From the NCBI GenBank assembly GCA_003278465.1, contig QCFC01000008.1, forward strand, positions 1 through 64,000: a stretch of DNA of 64,000 nt. The letters run 5' to 3'. Position 1 is the stretch's first letter. Every line of letters begins with the position of its first letter. A model generated the notes under the pieces. The model was not told the origin of the DNA and made no database searches. It saw only the letters and a list, made by a program, of their open reading frames with translations. This document shows positions 9,426 through 19,017 of this stretch, one piece after another. The position numbers and the translations under genes are program-made. The DNA comes from Prochlorococcus sp. AG-363-B04 (GTDB taxonomy: Bacteria > Cyanobacteriota > Cyanobacteriia > PCC-6307 > Cyanobiaceae).

Positions 9426-10127
9426 TATTGAATTTATTTATCTTGCTAGATTCTAGCAAGGTCGCAAATGCTAAGGGTAAGTCTAGGCATAAATTCAATG
9501 TGTTAATACCTTTATAGTGTCAGACTTATTATCTCCTTGGATTAAAAGGAGAGTAATTAGTACTTTATCTCTTAAAGTACTAATTACTCTCCTATAGGGA
9601 GGAGGCCAAGACTATCCTATTAAATGAAGCAATTTTTTTTTGGAGTTCTGCCTTCTAAGGATATTTTTAAATCTTAGGTATAGGCAAGATGATTGTATAA
9701 ATAAACTAAGTAAGTGATATTTTGGTTTGTAATGAATGAAGTGAATTAAGCTTGATGAAGCTTTAGGAAAGTCGCAAAATATACGAAAAGGATTTTGTAA
9801 TATGTTTATGTAATTAACTTATAGATTAGCAAGTTCGATCAATGTACTTTTCCTCTTGCAAGAACGCTTCTTATTATCTCTCTTTTTAAGAGTACATTAT
9901 TTTGAGAGCGAAAGAACTGGAGTACGAAGGCATTCATTGCGGTTATCCCCCTCTACGAAATCTCATGTTTTTGCCAGAATAAAAGGAATTATGTTTTAAC
10001 TTTGCTGTTTAACACCAGTGACAAAGTTGCTGACACCCTCGATAGTTGTAATGTTGCAGCTATTTCCCTAAGCTGCTTATTGCTTGGATGTATTGCAAAC
10101 ACTAGATTTTGGAGTATAGGAGGTTAG
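9426..10127. other. 702-bp stretch without a recognisable gene
   Basis: Both strands are rich in stop codons and I see no open frame with a ribosome site of useful length. The left part is very AT-rich and contains the 21-bp inverted repeat described separately. The right part, roughly 9890-10080, is less AT-rich and could hold the promoter and leader of the DUF1825 gene or a small RNA. That gene has AGGAGG just before its ATG. Gaps this long are rare in this compact window. No tRNA fold was found here. Confidence 0.6.
9547..9593. repeat. 21-bp perfect inverted repeat with 5-nt loop
   Basis: Left arm 9547-9567 (starting AGGAGAGTAATTAGTAC) is the exact reverse complement of 9573-9593, with loop TCTCT. 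The transcript of either strand would form a long hairpin. No clear T tract follows on either side, so it is not a textbook intrinsic terminator. It lies about 120 bp upstream of the asparagine-synthetase-like start, on the side away from that gene's 3' end. A terminator for readthrough, a processed RNA hairpin or an element remnant are all possible. Confidence 0.8.
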
Positions 10128-10451
10128 ATGGCTTTTTTTGAGTCGGAGATTGTTCAGGAGGAAGCCAAAAGGCTTTTTACTGATTACCAACAGCTAATGC
10201 AGTTGGGATCTGATTATGGGAAGTTTGATCGTGAGGGAAAAAAAATGTTTATAGGGACTATGGAAGCTCTTATGGAGAGATATAGGGTCTTTATGAAACG
10301 ATTTGAGTTGTCAGAAGATTTTCAAGCCAAGATGACAGTGGAACAGTTGAGAACGCAGCTTGGCCAATTTGGTATGACACCTGAGCAAATGTTTGACCAA
10401 ATGACCAAAACTTTGGAAAGGATGAAAGGAGAACTTGATCAATCTGAATGA
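10128..10451 (+). CDS. DUF1825 family protein (cyanobacterial, unknown function)
   Basis: This 107-residue acidic, helical soluble protein matches what I recall of DUF1825, a family restricted to oxygenic phototrophs. The start MAFFESEIVQEEAKRLF and the FGMTPEQMFDQMTKTLERM segment are the most recognisable parts. AGGAGG stands 5-6 bp before the ATG, so the start is well supported. It is probably mainly alpha-helical, with many Met and Gln. No catalytic motif is visible. It lies 53 bp before tyrS on the same strand and may be cotranscribed with it. Confidence 0.8.
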   Translation: MAFFESEIVQEEAKRLFTDYQQLMQLGSDYGKFDREGKKMFIGTMEALMERYRVFMKRFELSEDFQAKMTVEQLRTQLGQFGMTPEQMFDQMTKTLERMKGELDQSE

Positions 10452-10504
10452 TGAGCTTTCAGATACCTCCCCTCTAGTATCAATTTATCAAGGTGTTTTT
10501 TTAG

Positions 10505-11749
10505 ATGTCAGAGTCGCCTATCTCATTGCCTGAATGGTTGGAGAGAGGAATGGCTGATTTGTTCCCAAGTGGGGATGGTGAAGATCCTGATAATGATTTA
10601 GCTTTAAGATTGGAAATTTCATCTAAGCAAAAGTCTCCTCTTCGTATAAAGCTTGGAATCGACCCAACTGGTAGTGAAATACATTTAGGCCATAGCATTT
10701 TATTTAGGAGACTTAGAGCTTTTCAGGATGCTGGTCATACTGCCGTTTTGATTATTGGAGATTTCACGGCTCGCATAGGAGATCCAACTGGAAAGAGCTC
10801 AACTAGAGTTCAGCTCACAGAAGAAGAAGTTAAGTTAAATGCTAAGACTTATCTTCACCAGTTAGGTAAAGGGCAGCCTCAGGAAAAAGCTATTTTGGAT
10901 TTCGCAACACCTGGTCGGCTAGAGATTAGGCGTAATAGCGAATGGCTTGCTGGGTTGGGTCTTAATGAGGTGATTGATTTATTGTCAACTTCAACAGTTG
11001 GGCAGATGCTCGCAAAGGAAGATTTTTCGAAACGTTATAGCTCGGGAGTTCCAATTTCTATCCATGAGTTTTTATATCCTTTGATGCAAGGTTATGACTC
11101 TGTGATGGTTCAGTCAGACATAGAGCTAGGAGGTACTGATCAGAAGTTCAATGTCGCGATGGGTCGTGATTTGCAGCGGTACTTTAATCAGAGGCCACAG
11201 TTTGGATTGTTACTCCCCATTTTGGTTGGTCTTGATGGGGTTCAGAAGATGAGCAAAAGTCTTGAGAACACCGTGGGATTATATGAAGATCCTCTTTCCA
11301 TGTATTCGAAATTAGAGAAGGTTTCTGATGAGGCTGTTAATAGTTATCTAACTTTGCTTACCGAGGTAGATCTGAATGAGGCGCCTCCCAATCCTCGTGA
11401 GAGACAAAAGCTTATGGCTTTTGAGGTTACAGCAAGTCGCCATGGTTACGATGCTGCAAATGAGGCGCAGCGTAATGCTGAAAAATTAGTTGCTGGAAAG
11501 ACTGTTCTGGCGTCAGATGTTCCAGAAATATCGATGACTGAGGTGAAGTTTCCTGCCAAAGCTTTTTATTTATTGAAAGCTATTGGATTAAGTTCGAGCA
11601 GCAGTGAAGCTCGAAGACAGATTCAAGGTGGTGCTTTCCGTTTGGATGGCAAAAAGATTACTGAACCAAATATGGAATTTCTTTCGGCTTTAGAGCTGAC
11701 TGGAAAGATTGTTCAATTAGGGAAAAAGACTTTCAGACGTCTTATTTAA
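10505..11749 (+). CDS. tyrS: Tyrosyl-tRNA synthetase
   Basis: TyrRS charges tRNA-Tyr. The class I signature appears as [13 protein letters not shown] near residues 52-64 (HIGH motif as HLGH) and as KMSKS in [15 protein letters not shown]. Residues in [22 protein letters not shown] are the tyrosine/adenylate pocket. The C-terminal 60-70 residues form an S4 RNA-binding domain. At 414 aa it belongs to the TyrRS subgroup seen in cyanobacteria and many Gram-negatives. Its TAA stop shares a base with the pyrF ATG. Confidence 0.96.
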   Translation: MSESPISLPEWLERGMADLFPSGDGEDPDNDLALRLEISSKQKSPLRIKLGIDPTGSEIHLGHSILFRRLRAFQDAGHTAVLIIGDFTARIGDPTGKSSTRVQLTEEEVKLNAKTYLHQLGKGQPQEKAILDFATPGRLEIRRNSEWLAGLGLNEVIDLLSTSTVGQMLAKEDFSKRYSSGVPISIHEFLYPLMQGYDSVMVQSDIELGGTDQKFNVAMGRDLQRYFNQRPQFGLLLPILVGLDGVQKMSKSLENTVGLYEDPLSMYSKLEKVSDEAVNSYLTLLTEVDLNEAPPNPRERQKLMAFEVTASRHGYDAANEAQRNAEKLVAGKTVLASDVPEISMTEVKFPAKAFYLLKAIGLSSSSSEARRQIQGGAFRLDGKKITEPNMEFLSALELTGKIVQLGKKTFRRLI

Positions 11750-12504
11750 TGGACTCAAGAATTAGAAGCAATTTTTCTCTTTCTGGCGTTCGACCTTCAG
11801 AAAGAATTATTCTTGCGTTGGATGGAATGGATAGAAAAGAAGCCTTGGCTTTGACCTCTCAGCTGCCTAATTTGAGATGGGTAAAGGTTGGCTCTGAACT
11901 TTTTGTTAATTCTGGTCCAGAGATTCTCGTTGATTTGCGTAAACAGGGGTTAAAAATTTTTCTTGATTTAAAATTTCATGATATCCCTGCCACCATGGCA
12001 GGTGCTTGTAGAAAGGCTGCAAATCTTGGTGTGGAATTGATTTCAGTGCATGCATGTGCAGGCGTGAAAGCTTTAAAAGAAGCTAGTCATGCAGCACGAG
12101 ATAGTGCAGCTAAAGCAGGTTTTCCTGCTCCTAAGTTGATTGCGGTAACAGTGTTAACAAGTTGGAATTCGAAGAGGTTTTCTGAAGAACTTGAAATAAA
12201 GCAATCTTTGAAAGAGAGAGTGGAGTTGTTTGCAGGATTAGCTTTTAAAGCTGGTTTAGGTGGTTGTGTTTGTTCGCCTTTGGAATTAGCTGATTTGCGG
12301 AAACAATATCCCGAACCATTTGAATTGGTTACCCCTGGAATAAGGCCTAAAGGTAGTAAACTTGTTGATCAGTCGCGAGTAATGAGACCTTCAGATGCCC
12401 TCAAGGCAGGGGCATCTCGATTGGTGATTGGACGCCCAATAACAACTTCTATTAATCCAATAGATGCTTTTAATAATTGTTGCTTAGAACTTGAGATGAT
12501 TTAA
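11749..12504 (+). CDS. pyrF: Orotidine 5'-phosphate decarboxylase
   Basis: PyrF makes UMP from OMP, the last step of pyrimidine synthesis. The TIM-barrel motif [16 protein letters not shown] near residues 70-86 has the Asp-x-Lys-x-x-Asp catalytic array. VTPGIRPKG and [10 protein letters not shown] are the phosphate-binding loops. At 251 aa it is of standard length. The ATG overlaps the tyrS stop by one base, which suggests coupled translation. Its 3' end overlaps the convergent plsY by 4 bp. Confidence 0.95.
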   Translation: MDSRIRSNFSLSGVRPSERIILALDGMDRKEALALTSQLPNLRWVKVGSELFVNSGPEILVDLRKQGLKIFLDLKFHDIPATMAGACRKAANLGVELISVHACAGVKALKEASHAARDSAAKAGFPAPKLIAVTVLTSWNSKRFSEELEIKQSLKERVELFAGLAFKAGLGGCVCSPLELADLRKQYPEPFELVTPGIRPKGSKLVDQSRVMRPSDALKAGASRLVIGRPITTSINPIDAFNNCCLELEMI

Positions 12505-13121
12505 CGAGAATGTCCGATTTTTGGCTCGGTTCCATTAAGTACTCTTTTCCAGTTACTTCTATGTCGCCATAAAACAATGAACATGGCAATAATGGAAATT
12601 ATTAGGTATGCCGGCCTCAAATTACTATTAGAAAAACTAATTAACATCATTAAAGGGAGACTAATAGCCGCAGTGATACTTGATAGAGAGACTATTTTGC
12701 TTACACTTAGAACAATTAAAAAGATACCAAGACAAGCCAGCCCAACTGACCAGGAAATACCTAGGAAGATTCCTAGTCCTGTTGCAACAGCTTTACCACC
12801 TTTCCAGTTGAGCCAGATTGGCCAGATGTGCCCAATGATGGCCGCTAGACCTGTCGCGACTTGCCAGTTGTCTTCAAGAAGAAGGCTTTTTGCTATTAAA
12901 ACTGGAAGAGTACCCTTGCCTACATCTAAAAGAAATACGCATAGAGCAGGACCTTTCCCTACGTTTCGAAGAACATTTGTAGCACCAGTTGAGCCAGATC
13001 CTATTTCCCTTAAGTCTATTTGAGTAATCCATTTCCCGGCCAGATAGCCATTGGGAATTGACCCAAGAAGATAGCCAATCGCAATTGCTATTAATGCTGT
13101 AGAAAGATGATTAATTAACAT
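12501..13121 (-). CDS. plsY: Glycerol-3-phosphate acyltransferase PlsY
   Basis: PlsY acylates glycerol-3-phosphate from acyl-phosphate at the inner membrane, starting phospholipid synthesis. The protein (206 aa) has about five membrane segments. Family motifs are [27 protein letters not shown] and [20 protein letters not shown], covering the expected phosphate- and glycerol-binding loops. The start ATG shares a base with the stop of the upstream DUF3086 gene. The reading frame is complete and normal in length. Confidence 0.95.
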   Translation of the reverse strand: MLINHLSTALIAIAIGYLLGSIPNGYLAGKWITQIDLREIGSGSTGATNVLRNVGKGPALCVFLLDVGKGTLPVLIAKSLLLEDNWQVATGLAAIIGHIWPIWLNWKGGKAVATGLGIFLGISWSVGLACLGIFLIVLSVSKIVSLSSITAAISLPLMMLISFSNSNLRPAYLIISIIAMFIVLWRHRSNWKRVLNGTEPKIGHSR

Positions 13122-14176
13122 TAGAGATACTCGTCCTCATCAAAGATTTCATCTGGCCCAGCCGAGAATGCTAGCCATAAAGGAAACTGAAGAACTGGAA
13201 TATCAACGTTCCTCTCTGCAGCATCTATCAAAATTAAAGGAACTTCCCCACGCGCTTCAAGTCGATCAGCTCTCTCGACTACAGCATTTCCACGTTCAAA
13301 CAGAACGATTCCACTGCTTGGACCAAAGTCTTCTCTGGATAGACCTAGAGCATCTTGAAGACCTCTTCGCCATTCACCAAGTCGCTCTGGCTGCCCTGCT
13401 AAAACAAGTGCTTGGAAGCGATCTCCATAAAGTTCCCCAAGGATCGCAATTAATGCAGCAGAAATGAGAATATTACGTGTTCTATTCCCCCTACTTGGTT
13501 GGGCACCCCTTCCACCTTGATTAAAAAACCAATCTTCTAAAAGATCAGTATCTTTTTGATCGAGACTTCTTCGGAGTTTCCATGGGTCAGCATAGAAATC
13601 AGGTTGTTCTAGAAATTGTTCTAAGCATTCACAAATCAATTCTTCATCAGGCTTGAAAGTTTCAGATACGGCAATTTTGCTCCTTGCTTCGATTTCTGTA
13701 TTTGCTTTTTTCTTTTCATCAAGAGGAGAAGGTTGTACAACCATTGGTTGAACAACAAGATCTAAGTTTTCTACGGATAGTGCTAATCCTTGAAGCGCAC
13801 TTGTTAAATAGTCTTGGAAGCCTTTTACACGCCTTGCAATTGCATCTGATTGGCCAGCGAAAGAGGTTTTGAGTTCTTCCTCAAGAGCCTTTTTACGAAT
13901 TGAGAGTTCAGTTATTTCTTTTTCAAGCTGATCTCTTTTGAATTGTAAATCTGATAATGCAAGCTTTAAGACAGGGTTAAGATCATTGTTTTTTAGAGAT
14001 GTTTCTGTTTGATCAATTTGTTTTTTAGGGTCTTCTTCTATGCTTTGAGGAAGTGCTTCTGGATGTGGAGCTTCAGAAGATTTATTAATTGAATCAATCA
14101 GTTTTTCTGATGATTTATCTAAGAGGGGTTCTCCTGGTGATGTTGGTATTGAAATTGGCAGGTCAGCTTCTGGCAT
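13121..14176 (-). CDS. DUF3086 domain protein (cyanobacterial, unknown function)
   Basis: The 351-residue protein has a low-complexity, Ser/Glu/Pro-rich N-terminal third, then a coiled coil around residues 75-115 (FKRDQLEKEITELSIRKKAL). A C-terminal domain of about 170 residues follows, with NRTRNILISAALIAILGELYG and LFERGNAVVERADRLE. The latter is the DUF3086 region as I know it from cyanobacteria. There is no signal peptide or membrane segment. It is followed by plsY with a one-base overlap and preceded 34 bp upstream by DUF3119. The order links it to membrane lipid genes, but that role is inference. Confidence 0.8.
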   Translation of the reverse strand: MPEADLPISIPTSPGEPLLDKSSEKLIDSINKSSEAPHPEALPQSIEEDPKKQIDQTETSLKNNDLNPVLKLALSDLQFKRDQLEKEITELSIRKKALEEELKTSFAGQSDAIARRVKGFQDYLTSALQGLALSVENLDLVVQPMVVQPSPLDEKKKANTEIEARSKIAVSETFKPDEELICECLEQFLEQPDFYADPWKLRRSLDQKDTDLLEDWFFNQGGRGAQPSRGNRTRNILISAALIAILGELYGDRFQALVLAGQPERLGEWRRGLQDALGLSREDFGPSSGIVLFERGNAVVERADRLEARGEVPLILIDAAERNVDIPVLQFPLWLAFSAGPDEIFDEDEYL

Positions 14177-14210
14177 GAACCAAAAAGATAGTTGGTTTGG
14201 TTTTAAATAC

Positions 14211-14630
14211 TTAAGATTGTTTCCCAGGTTTTTCTAAAGAACCCACTCTTCCTTTTAATTCAATCTCAAGCCTGTGAGGATCAAAAAGAATTGGTAAAAG
14301 ATGTGGGCTTTTAACTTCTCGAAAGTAAAGAATCCCAGGTAGTTTCGGAAGTAGCAATCTCCAAGCTAGCCAATCTTTGAATGGAAAGCGACGCAATTCC
14401 TTTCCAAATTGCCATACCACTAAATCTTCTGGTGTTAATTCCAGCCGTAATGCAAATGTCTGAATAAGCAGCAAAATACTGAGCAGACCTATCAGTACTG
14501 ATGGCCAAGGGTGCAATGGAAGAGGTAACAAAGTAAGTCCAAAGATTAGTATTATTAATGGCAAGCGGGGATTGGGATCAAGTGTGATGCTTGTCTTGGG
14601 ATTAGAGGTTGGTGAGGTTGTTTTTGCCAT
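14211..14630 (-). CDS. DUF3119 domain membrane protein
   Basis: This 139-residue protein has a polar N-terminus of about 22 residues and then two close hydrophobic stretches (LPLIILIFGLTLLPLPL and WPSVLIGLLSILLLI). A cytoplasmic-looking domain with basic and acidic residues follows. This layout fits the cyanobacterial DUF3119 family. I use the ATG at 14630, which shares one base with the stop of the permease gene, rather than a start 129 bp upstream inside that gene. It lies between the MlaE-type permease and DUF3086, so a shared envelope role is likely but unproven. Confidence 0.75.
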   Translation of the reverse strand: MAKTTSPTSNPKTSITLDPNPRLPLIILIFGLTLLPLPLHPWPSVLIGLLSILLLIQTFALRLELTPEDLVVWQFGKELRRFPFKDWLAWRLLLPKLPGILYFREVKSPHLLPILFDPHRLEIELKGRVGSLEKPGKQS

Positions 14631-15376
14631 TAGCCGAAAAGAATTTGGGTTAGTAAGACATCCATTAAAGAAACAGTAACTAATGTCATGACTACTGCAC
14701 CTGTTGTACTTGTCCCTACTTCCTTGGGCCCCCCTCTGGTAGTAAGGCCCCATCCACATGAAATGACGGAAATCTGAAGCCCAAAAACCAATGATTTAAT
14801 GAGCATGAAAGGCAGGTCATCCGTACTTAACCATGTTCTGACTGAGGTCCAGAAAACATCTGGAGGTATTTGGTAAAGATATGTACTACTGAATTGGCCA
14901 CTCCATAAAGCAACAATAAAAAACAGAAGACATTGAACAGGTGCCATTACAACCATTGCGATCATTCTTGGAACCACTAAGTACTCCACTGGATCTGTTC
15001 GCAACATTGTTATTGCATCAATTTGTTCAGTAACCTTCATGGTCCCAAGCTGGGCGGCATAAGCCGTTGCGACTTTCCCAGTGAGGAGCGTTGCAGAAAG
15101 AAGCGGTGCTATTTCTCTAGCCATTCCTAATGCAAGGATTCCGCCGACTGTTGAACCTGCTCCTTGCCTACTTAACTCAGCAGCAACTTGAATGTTAAAA
15201 ACTGTTCCAGCCGCTATGCCTGTTATTAGAACAATTAAAAAACTACTAGGGCCAGCCTCCATTAATTGGTCGAATAAATCTGTGGGATTTATCCGACCTT
15301 TTGCTGTAGACGCTATTGCTTGACCTCCAATTATAAGACTAGCTCCTAATCTTTTTACCCATCGAGGTGTATTCAT
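14630..15376 (-). CDS. MlaE/Ycf63-type ABC transporter permease
   Basis: The 248-residue membrane protein belongs to the MlaE (YrbE, plastid Ycf63) permease family. Signs are GIAAGTVFNIQVAAELSRQG near residues 55-74 and LGMAREIAPLLSATLLTGKVA. A C-terminal SCGWGLTTRGGPKEVGTSTT segment is also present. These permeases move phospholipids or other lipids with an MCE-domain partner and an ATPase (TGD in plastids). Neither partner is in the window. The start overlaps the upstream MFS gene by 4 bp (ATGA), so the two are coupled. Confidence 0.92.
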   Translation of the reverse strand: MNTPRWVKRLGASLIIGGQAIASTAKGRINPTDLFDQLMEAGPSSFLIVLITGIAAGTVFNIQVAAELSRQGAGSTVGGILALGMAREIAPLLSATLLTGKVATAYAAQLGTMKVTEQIDAITMLRTDPVEYLVVPRMIAMVVMAPVQCLLFFIVALWSGQFSSTYLYQIPPDVFWTSVRTWLSTDDLPFMLIKSLVFGLQISVISCGWGLTTRGGPKEVGTSTTGAVVMTLVTVSLMDVLLTQILFG

Positions 15377-16797
15377 GTGTTTGCTCCTAGATTAGTTTTC
15401 GGAGTATCAGGCCATGAGCGAATTATTAAAAGACCTATTAATACAAGTAGAGATGGAATTAATCCCATGCATAACCTAATGCTTAATAATGCACTTTCTG
15501 GTTGCTTTATGAAAGTCATTGCCCCAGTACAATTAGTAGGAGATAAATAGCCTGAGATTGTCAGAAGTACCCCTAGTACCTGAACACTAATTCCAATACC
15601 AACTTTTTGAATAAGTACCATCCAAGCGGTGTATACACCTGCAGGCTTTTCAGGGTCAGAATCTACAGCATCAGGAAGTAGTGACCAGGGTATTAGATAA
15701 GCGGTGGAGGCGCCAAAACCTACAATTAGTATTAATCCGATAAGCATAGTAAATTTAAGACCATTGTGATTAGGTGTTAAATTCGCATCTAAAATTGTTG
15801 GAGTGAGTGGTTGGAGGTATATTGCTAAAATACAACCACTAATCCATAATGAAGAACCCCATTTTAGAGCCCTGATTCTTCCTTTTTTATTAGAAAAGAA
15901 ACTCCAGAACTGTAAGCCTAATAAGGCACTGACTTGAAATAAAACAAGCATCCATGTGGATTGCTCCGTGGGTACATTCATTACTTGCACAAGATAAATT
16001 AGTGCAACAGTTTGCATTAATTGCAATCCACACCAAAGTGCTAGATAAAGTGAAAGGACCTGCTTGAAACGTTGATTATTGAGTATTCGCGAGAATTGCT
16101 TTCTAAATGATTCTTTCTTGGAAGTTGGTTTTTGTGCTTTTTTGGCAAAGGGTGCAAGTCCCCAGCTGCAAGCAAGAGTTGCAATTGTGGCAATTGTTCC
16201 TGTAATGCGTCCCATTGCAATGAAGCCATTTGCCCCATCCCTGGTTAGGAGAGAGGCGACTATTAATCCACTTAGACTTGCAATGATTGATCCTGTAAAG
16301 CGAGCTGCATTTAGTCGAGTGCGAGTCGATGTGTTTTTTGTTAATTCAGTTGAAAGTGCGGCATAGGGCAAGTTCACGCTTGTGTAGGCGGTCATAAGTA
16401 GTACCGCCATGAAAATGTAGTAGGTGGTTTTTTGCGTGATCCCACCAGGTGGAACCCACCACATTGCTGCTAGGGAGATCCCTAGTGGTAAAGATGCACA
16501 TACCATCCAAGGTAAACGTGGCCCCCATCTGGTCTGAGTGTGATCGCTTAACCAACCGATGAGAGGATCATTTATGGCATCCCATAATTTGATAACCATC
16601 AGTAATGACCCTGCAATGAAGGCAGGTAGGCCGGCAGTACAAGTGAAAAATGCAAAAAGATAGAAACCAAGTTGTGATGCAGCTAGTCCAGTTCCTGCAT
16701 CTCCTAAGCCATAGGAGACCATCAACCTGCGTCGAGATGCAATTAAATTCAGTTTGTTTATGGTCAATCCTTTAATAAGGGGTCGGCGTACCGCCAT
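15373..16797 (-). CDS. GPH/MFS-type sugar:cation symporter-like transporter
   Basis: The 474-residue protein has about twelve membrane segments. Its early signature KLWDAINDPLIGWLSDHTQT (near residues 68-87), followed by RWGPRLPWM, is typical of the glycoside-pentoside-hexuronide family (MelB-like, MFS_2). A second half-signature, NKKGRIRALKWGSSLW, appears near residue 300. The substrate cannot be told from sequence. It begins a minus-strand run with the MlaE-type permease, DUF3119, DUF3086 and plsY. Its position in a lipid-related run may mean the cargo is lipid-linked rather than free sugar. Confidence 0.87.
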   Translation of the reverse strand: MAVRRPLIKGLTINKLNLIASRRRLMVSYGLGDAGTGLAASQLGFYLFAFFTCTAGLPAFIAGSLLMVIKLWDAINDPLIGWLSDHTQTRWGPRLPWMVCASLPLGISLAAMWWVPPGGITQKTTYYIFMAVLLMTAYTSVNLPYAALSTELTKNTSTRTRLNAARFTGSIIASLSGLIVASLLTRDGANGFIAMGRITGTIATIATLACSWGLAPFAKKAQKPTSKKESFRKQFSRILNNQRFKQVLSLYLALWCGLQLMQTVALIYLVQVMNVPTEQSTWMLVLFQVSALLGLQFWSFFSNKKGRIRALKWGSSLWISGCILAIYLQPLTPTILDANLTPNHNGLKFTMLIGLILIVGFGASTAYLIPWSLLPDAVDSDPEKPAGVYTAWMVLIQKVGIGISVQVLGVLLTISGYLSPTNCTGAMTFIKQPESALLSIRLCMGLIPSLLVLIGLLIIRSWPDTPKTNLGANT

Positions 16798-16854
16798 AAT
16801 GCATAAGTGTTGATAAGGATGCTCTAATCAAGAGTGTCTAAAGCTCAACCTAAT

Positions 16855-16925
<71 letters not shown>

Positions 16926-16933
16926 TAATTTGA

Positions 16934-18997
16934 CTAAACAATAATTTTGTTGATGTATTCCTGAGCAAGCATTACTACCATGCTTTTGCTCTCAACCTCT
17001 ATTTCTTCTTTTTCCCATTGAGTACTTGGAATGTTCATATCCTTCGGCTTTGCATCTTTTGTGTTGAGGATGCAGTGAAGAGGAGAAGCAAACTCTGGGA
17101 GCTCAAAGATCATCTTTTTGGTATACGCGTTGAGACCCATCCACATCACAGCACCTTTTGTTTCTTTGTTTATGCTGTAGCTGATTGTGTGAGACCAGCT
17201 CCCCCAATCTGGCTTGCATTTTTTGATTCCATGCCATTGAAGCCATAATCCTTCTTCTGTTCTTTTGTGTTCTTGGTGGGGGAAGTAAGGACTAAATATT
17301 TCAGGGAAGTTCTGTCTAATTGTTAATAAGTTTTTTACGAAATCGAGCATATTTATATCAACATTTTTCTCTCCCCAGAGCATCCAACCTAGTGGATTAT
17401 CTTGGCACCATGTATTATTGTTTCCCCCTTGACTTCTACTTACCTCGTCTCCCATTAGTAGCATTGGGATGCCAGGAGAAAGTAATAATGTCGCGAGTAG
17501 GTTTCTTTGCTGCTTTTTCCTGGTAGTGATTAAGTTAATGTCATTTGTTGGGCCTTCTATTCCATGATTCCAACTGTTGTTGTGATTATCTCCATCACGG
17601 TTATTTTCTCCATTCGCGAGATTGTGTTTGGTATTAAAACTGACTAGATCATTAAGAGTAAAACCATCATGGGATGTTATAAAGTTGATGCTTTTTGTAA
17701 TTGGATTATTATCTTCCTCATACAAATCAGAACCGCCTGACAGGTGTTCTTTTAAAGCCCAAGTTGTATTTTTATCTCCTTTCCAGAATCTGCGAATGTT
17801 ATCTCGGAAATGACCATTCCATGTGCTGATTCTTTTCGCAGGGAAATCTCTTAAGCGGTAAAGCCCTCCGCAATCCCAGGGCTCACTTATAAGCTTTAGA
17901 TCACTTAGTAATGGATCAGCATCAATTGCCTCAAATAAAGGTGGTTTATCTAGTGGCTCTAAATTCTCTCCTCTACTAAGAGCAATACCTAGATCAAACC
18001 TAAAGCCATCTACTCCTAATTCAATTGCCCAACAACGCATAGATTCAAGTATTAATTGAGATACAAGCGGTCGATTTGCGGCAATACTGTTTCCACATCC
18101 ACTGACGTCTAAATAGTTATTTTCATTGTCTTTATGGTAATAGGTATTATCATCGAAACCACGCCAGCTTATCGTCGGACCATTTTTTCCTCCTTCCGTT
18201 GTATGATTATAAACAACATCGATTATTACCTCGATTCCATTGTCGTGGCATTTTGCAACAAGTTTTCTGAACTGTTTCCTGGCTTCTAGAGGGTCTTTCC
18301 CGGCTATATAATTGTGATGAGGTGTAAACCAGTTTATGGGGCTATATCCCCAGTAGTTTACTCTTCCAATCGGTGCATCATTAGGGTCAAAAGCAAATAC
18401 TGGTAGAAGTTCTATAGCCGTTACATTAAGACTTTTTAGGTATTCTATCTTGTTAATTAGTCCTAAGAAAGTACCCTTATGATTAGGCCACACCTCAGAA
18501 TTAGAATGTTTAGTAAATCCTCCCACATGCAGTTCATAAATTACACTTTGACTTGATAAATGTCTTGGACGAGGATGAGAAATAAAGTCAAAGCTTTCTC
18601 GCTCAGTCACTATTCCTCTTAGGCATTTCCCCGGATCAGATATGGCTCCTTTCTTACTGTCTCTCTCATAGGTATCCCATCCCGATATTGCTCTTGCGCA
18701 TGGATCTAATAATATTTTTGAGTCTGTAGTGAGAGTTTCATTTGCGTTATAGGCGGTGAAAACTCTATATGCATAACAGCACCCTTCTTTTAATCCTTCT
18801 ATCTCTATATGCCAATAGTCTCCAGATCGATTTTTTTTATTTAACTCATATGTTTTATGGATATTGCTTTCTTTAATGCCTTCAAATATTAAAAGGTGGA
18901 CTTTCTCGGCATTGGGAGCAGCAACTGAGAAATTTACTCCTCTTGGAGTAATTGAGCTTCCAAGAGGCCATGGTTTGCCTAGAAAAATTTTACTCAC
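16934..18997 (-). CDS. glgX: Glycogen debranching enzyme (GlgX/isoamylase family, GH13)
   Basis: The enzyme hydrolyses alpha-1,6 branch points of glycogen. An N-terminal CBM48-like domain (residues about 5-110, PLGSSITPRGVNFSVAAPNA) precedes a GH13 barrel. Catalytic positions are the Asp nucleophile in DGFRFDLGIAL, the acid/base Glu in LISEPWDCGG and the transition-state Asp in FITSHDGFTLNDLVSF. VIDVVYNHTTEG is conserved region I. At 687 aa it is of usual length. The gene starts only 20 bp from the divergent metallo-beta-lactamase-fold gene. GlgX and TreX-type isoamylases are hard to separate by eye. Confidence 0.93.
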   Translation of the reverse strand: MSKIFLGKPWPLGSSITPRGVNFSVAAPNAEKVHLLIFEGIKESNIHKTYELNKKNRSGDYWHIEIEGLKEGCCYAYRVFTAYNANETLTTDSKILLDPCARAISGWDTYERDSKKGAISDPGKCLRGIVTERESFDFISHPRPRHLSSQSVIYELHVGGFTKHSNSEVWPNHKGTFLGLINKIEYLKSLNVTAIELLPVFAFDPNDAPIGRVNYWGYSPINWFTPHHNYIAGKDPLEARKQFRKLVAKCHDNGIEVIIDVVYNHTTEGGKNGPTISWRGFDDNTYYHKDNENNYLDVSGCGNSIAANRPLVSQLILESMRCWAIELGVDGFRFDLGIALSRGENLEPLDKPPLFEAIDADPLLSDLKLISEPWDCGGLYRLRDFPAKRISTWNGHFRDNIRRFWKGDKNTTWALKEHLSGGSDLYEEDNNPITKSINFITSHDGFTLNDLVSFNTKHNLANGENNRDGDNHNNSWNHGIEGPTNDINLITTRKKQQRNLLATLLLSPGIPMLLMGDEVSRSQGGNNNTWCQDNPLGWMLWGEKNVDINMLDFVKNLLTIRQNFPEIFSPYFPHQEHKRTEEGLWLQWHGIKKCKPDWGSWSHTISYSINKETKGAVMWMGLNAYTKKMIFELPEFASPLHCILNTKDAKPKDMNIPSTQWEKEEIEVESKSMVVMLAQEYINKIIV

Positions 18998-19017
18998 AGT
19001 ACTTTTTGCTTTATGAA

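Noticed and set aside
12577-13023. 148-codon plus-strand frame opposite plsY
   Set aside because: plsY has all family motifs; the plus-strand frame is a shadow.
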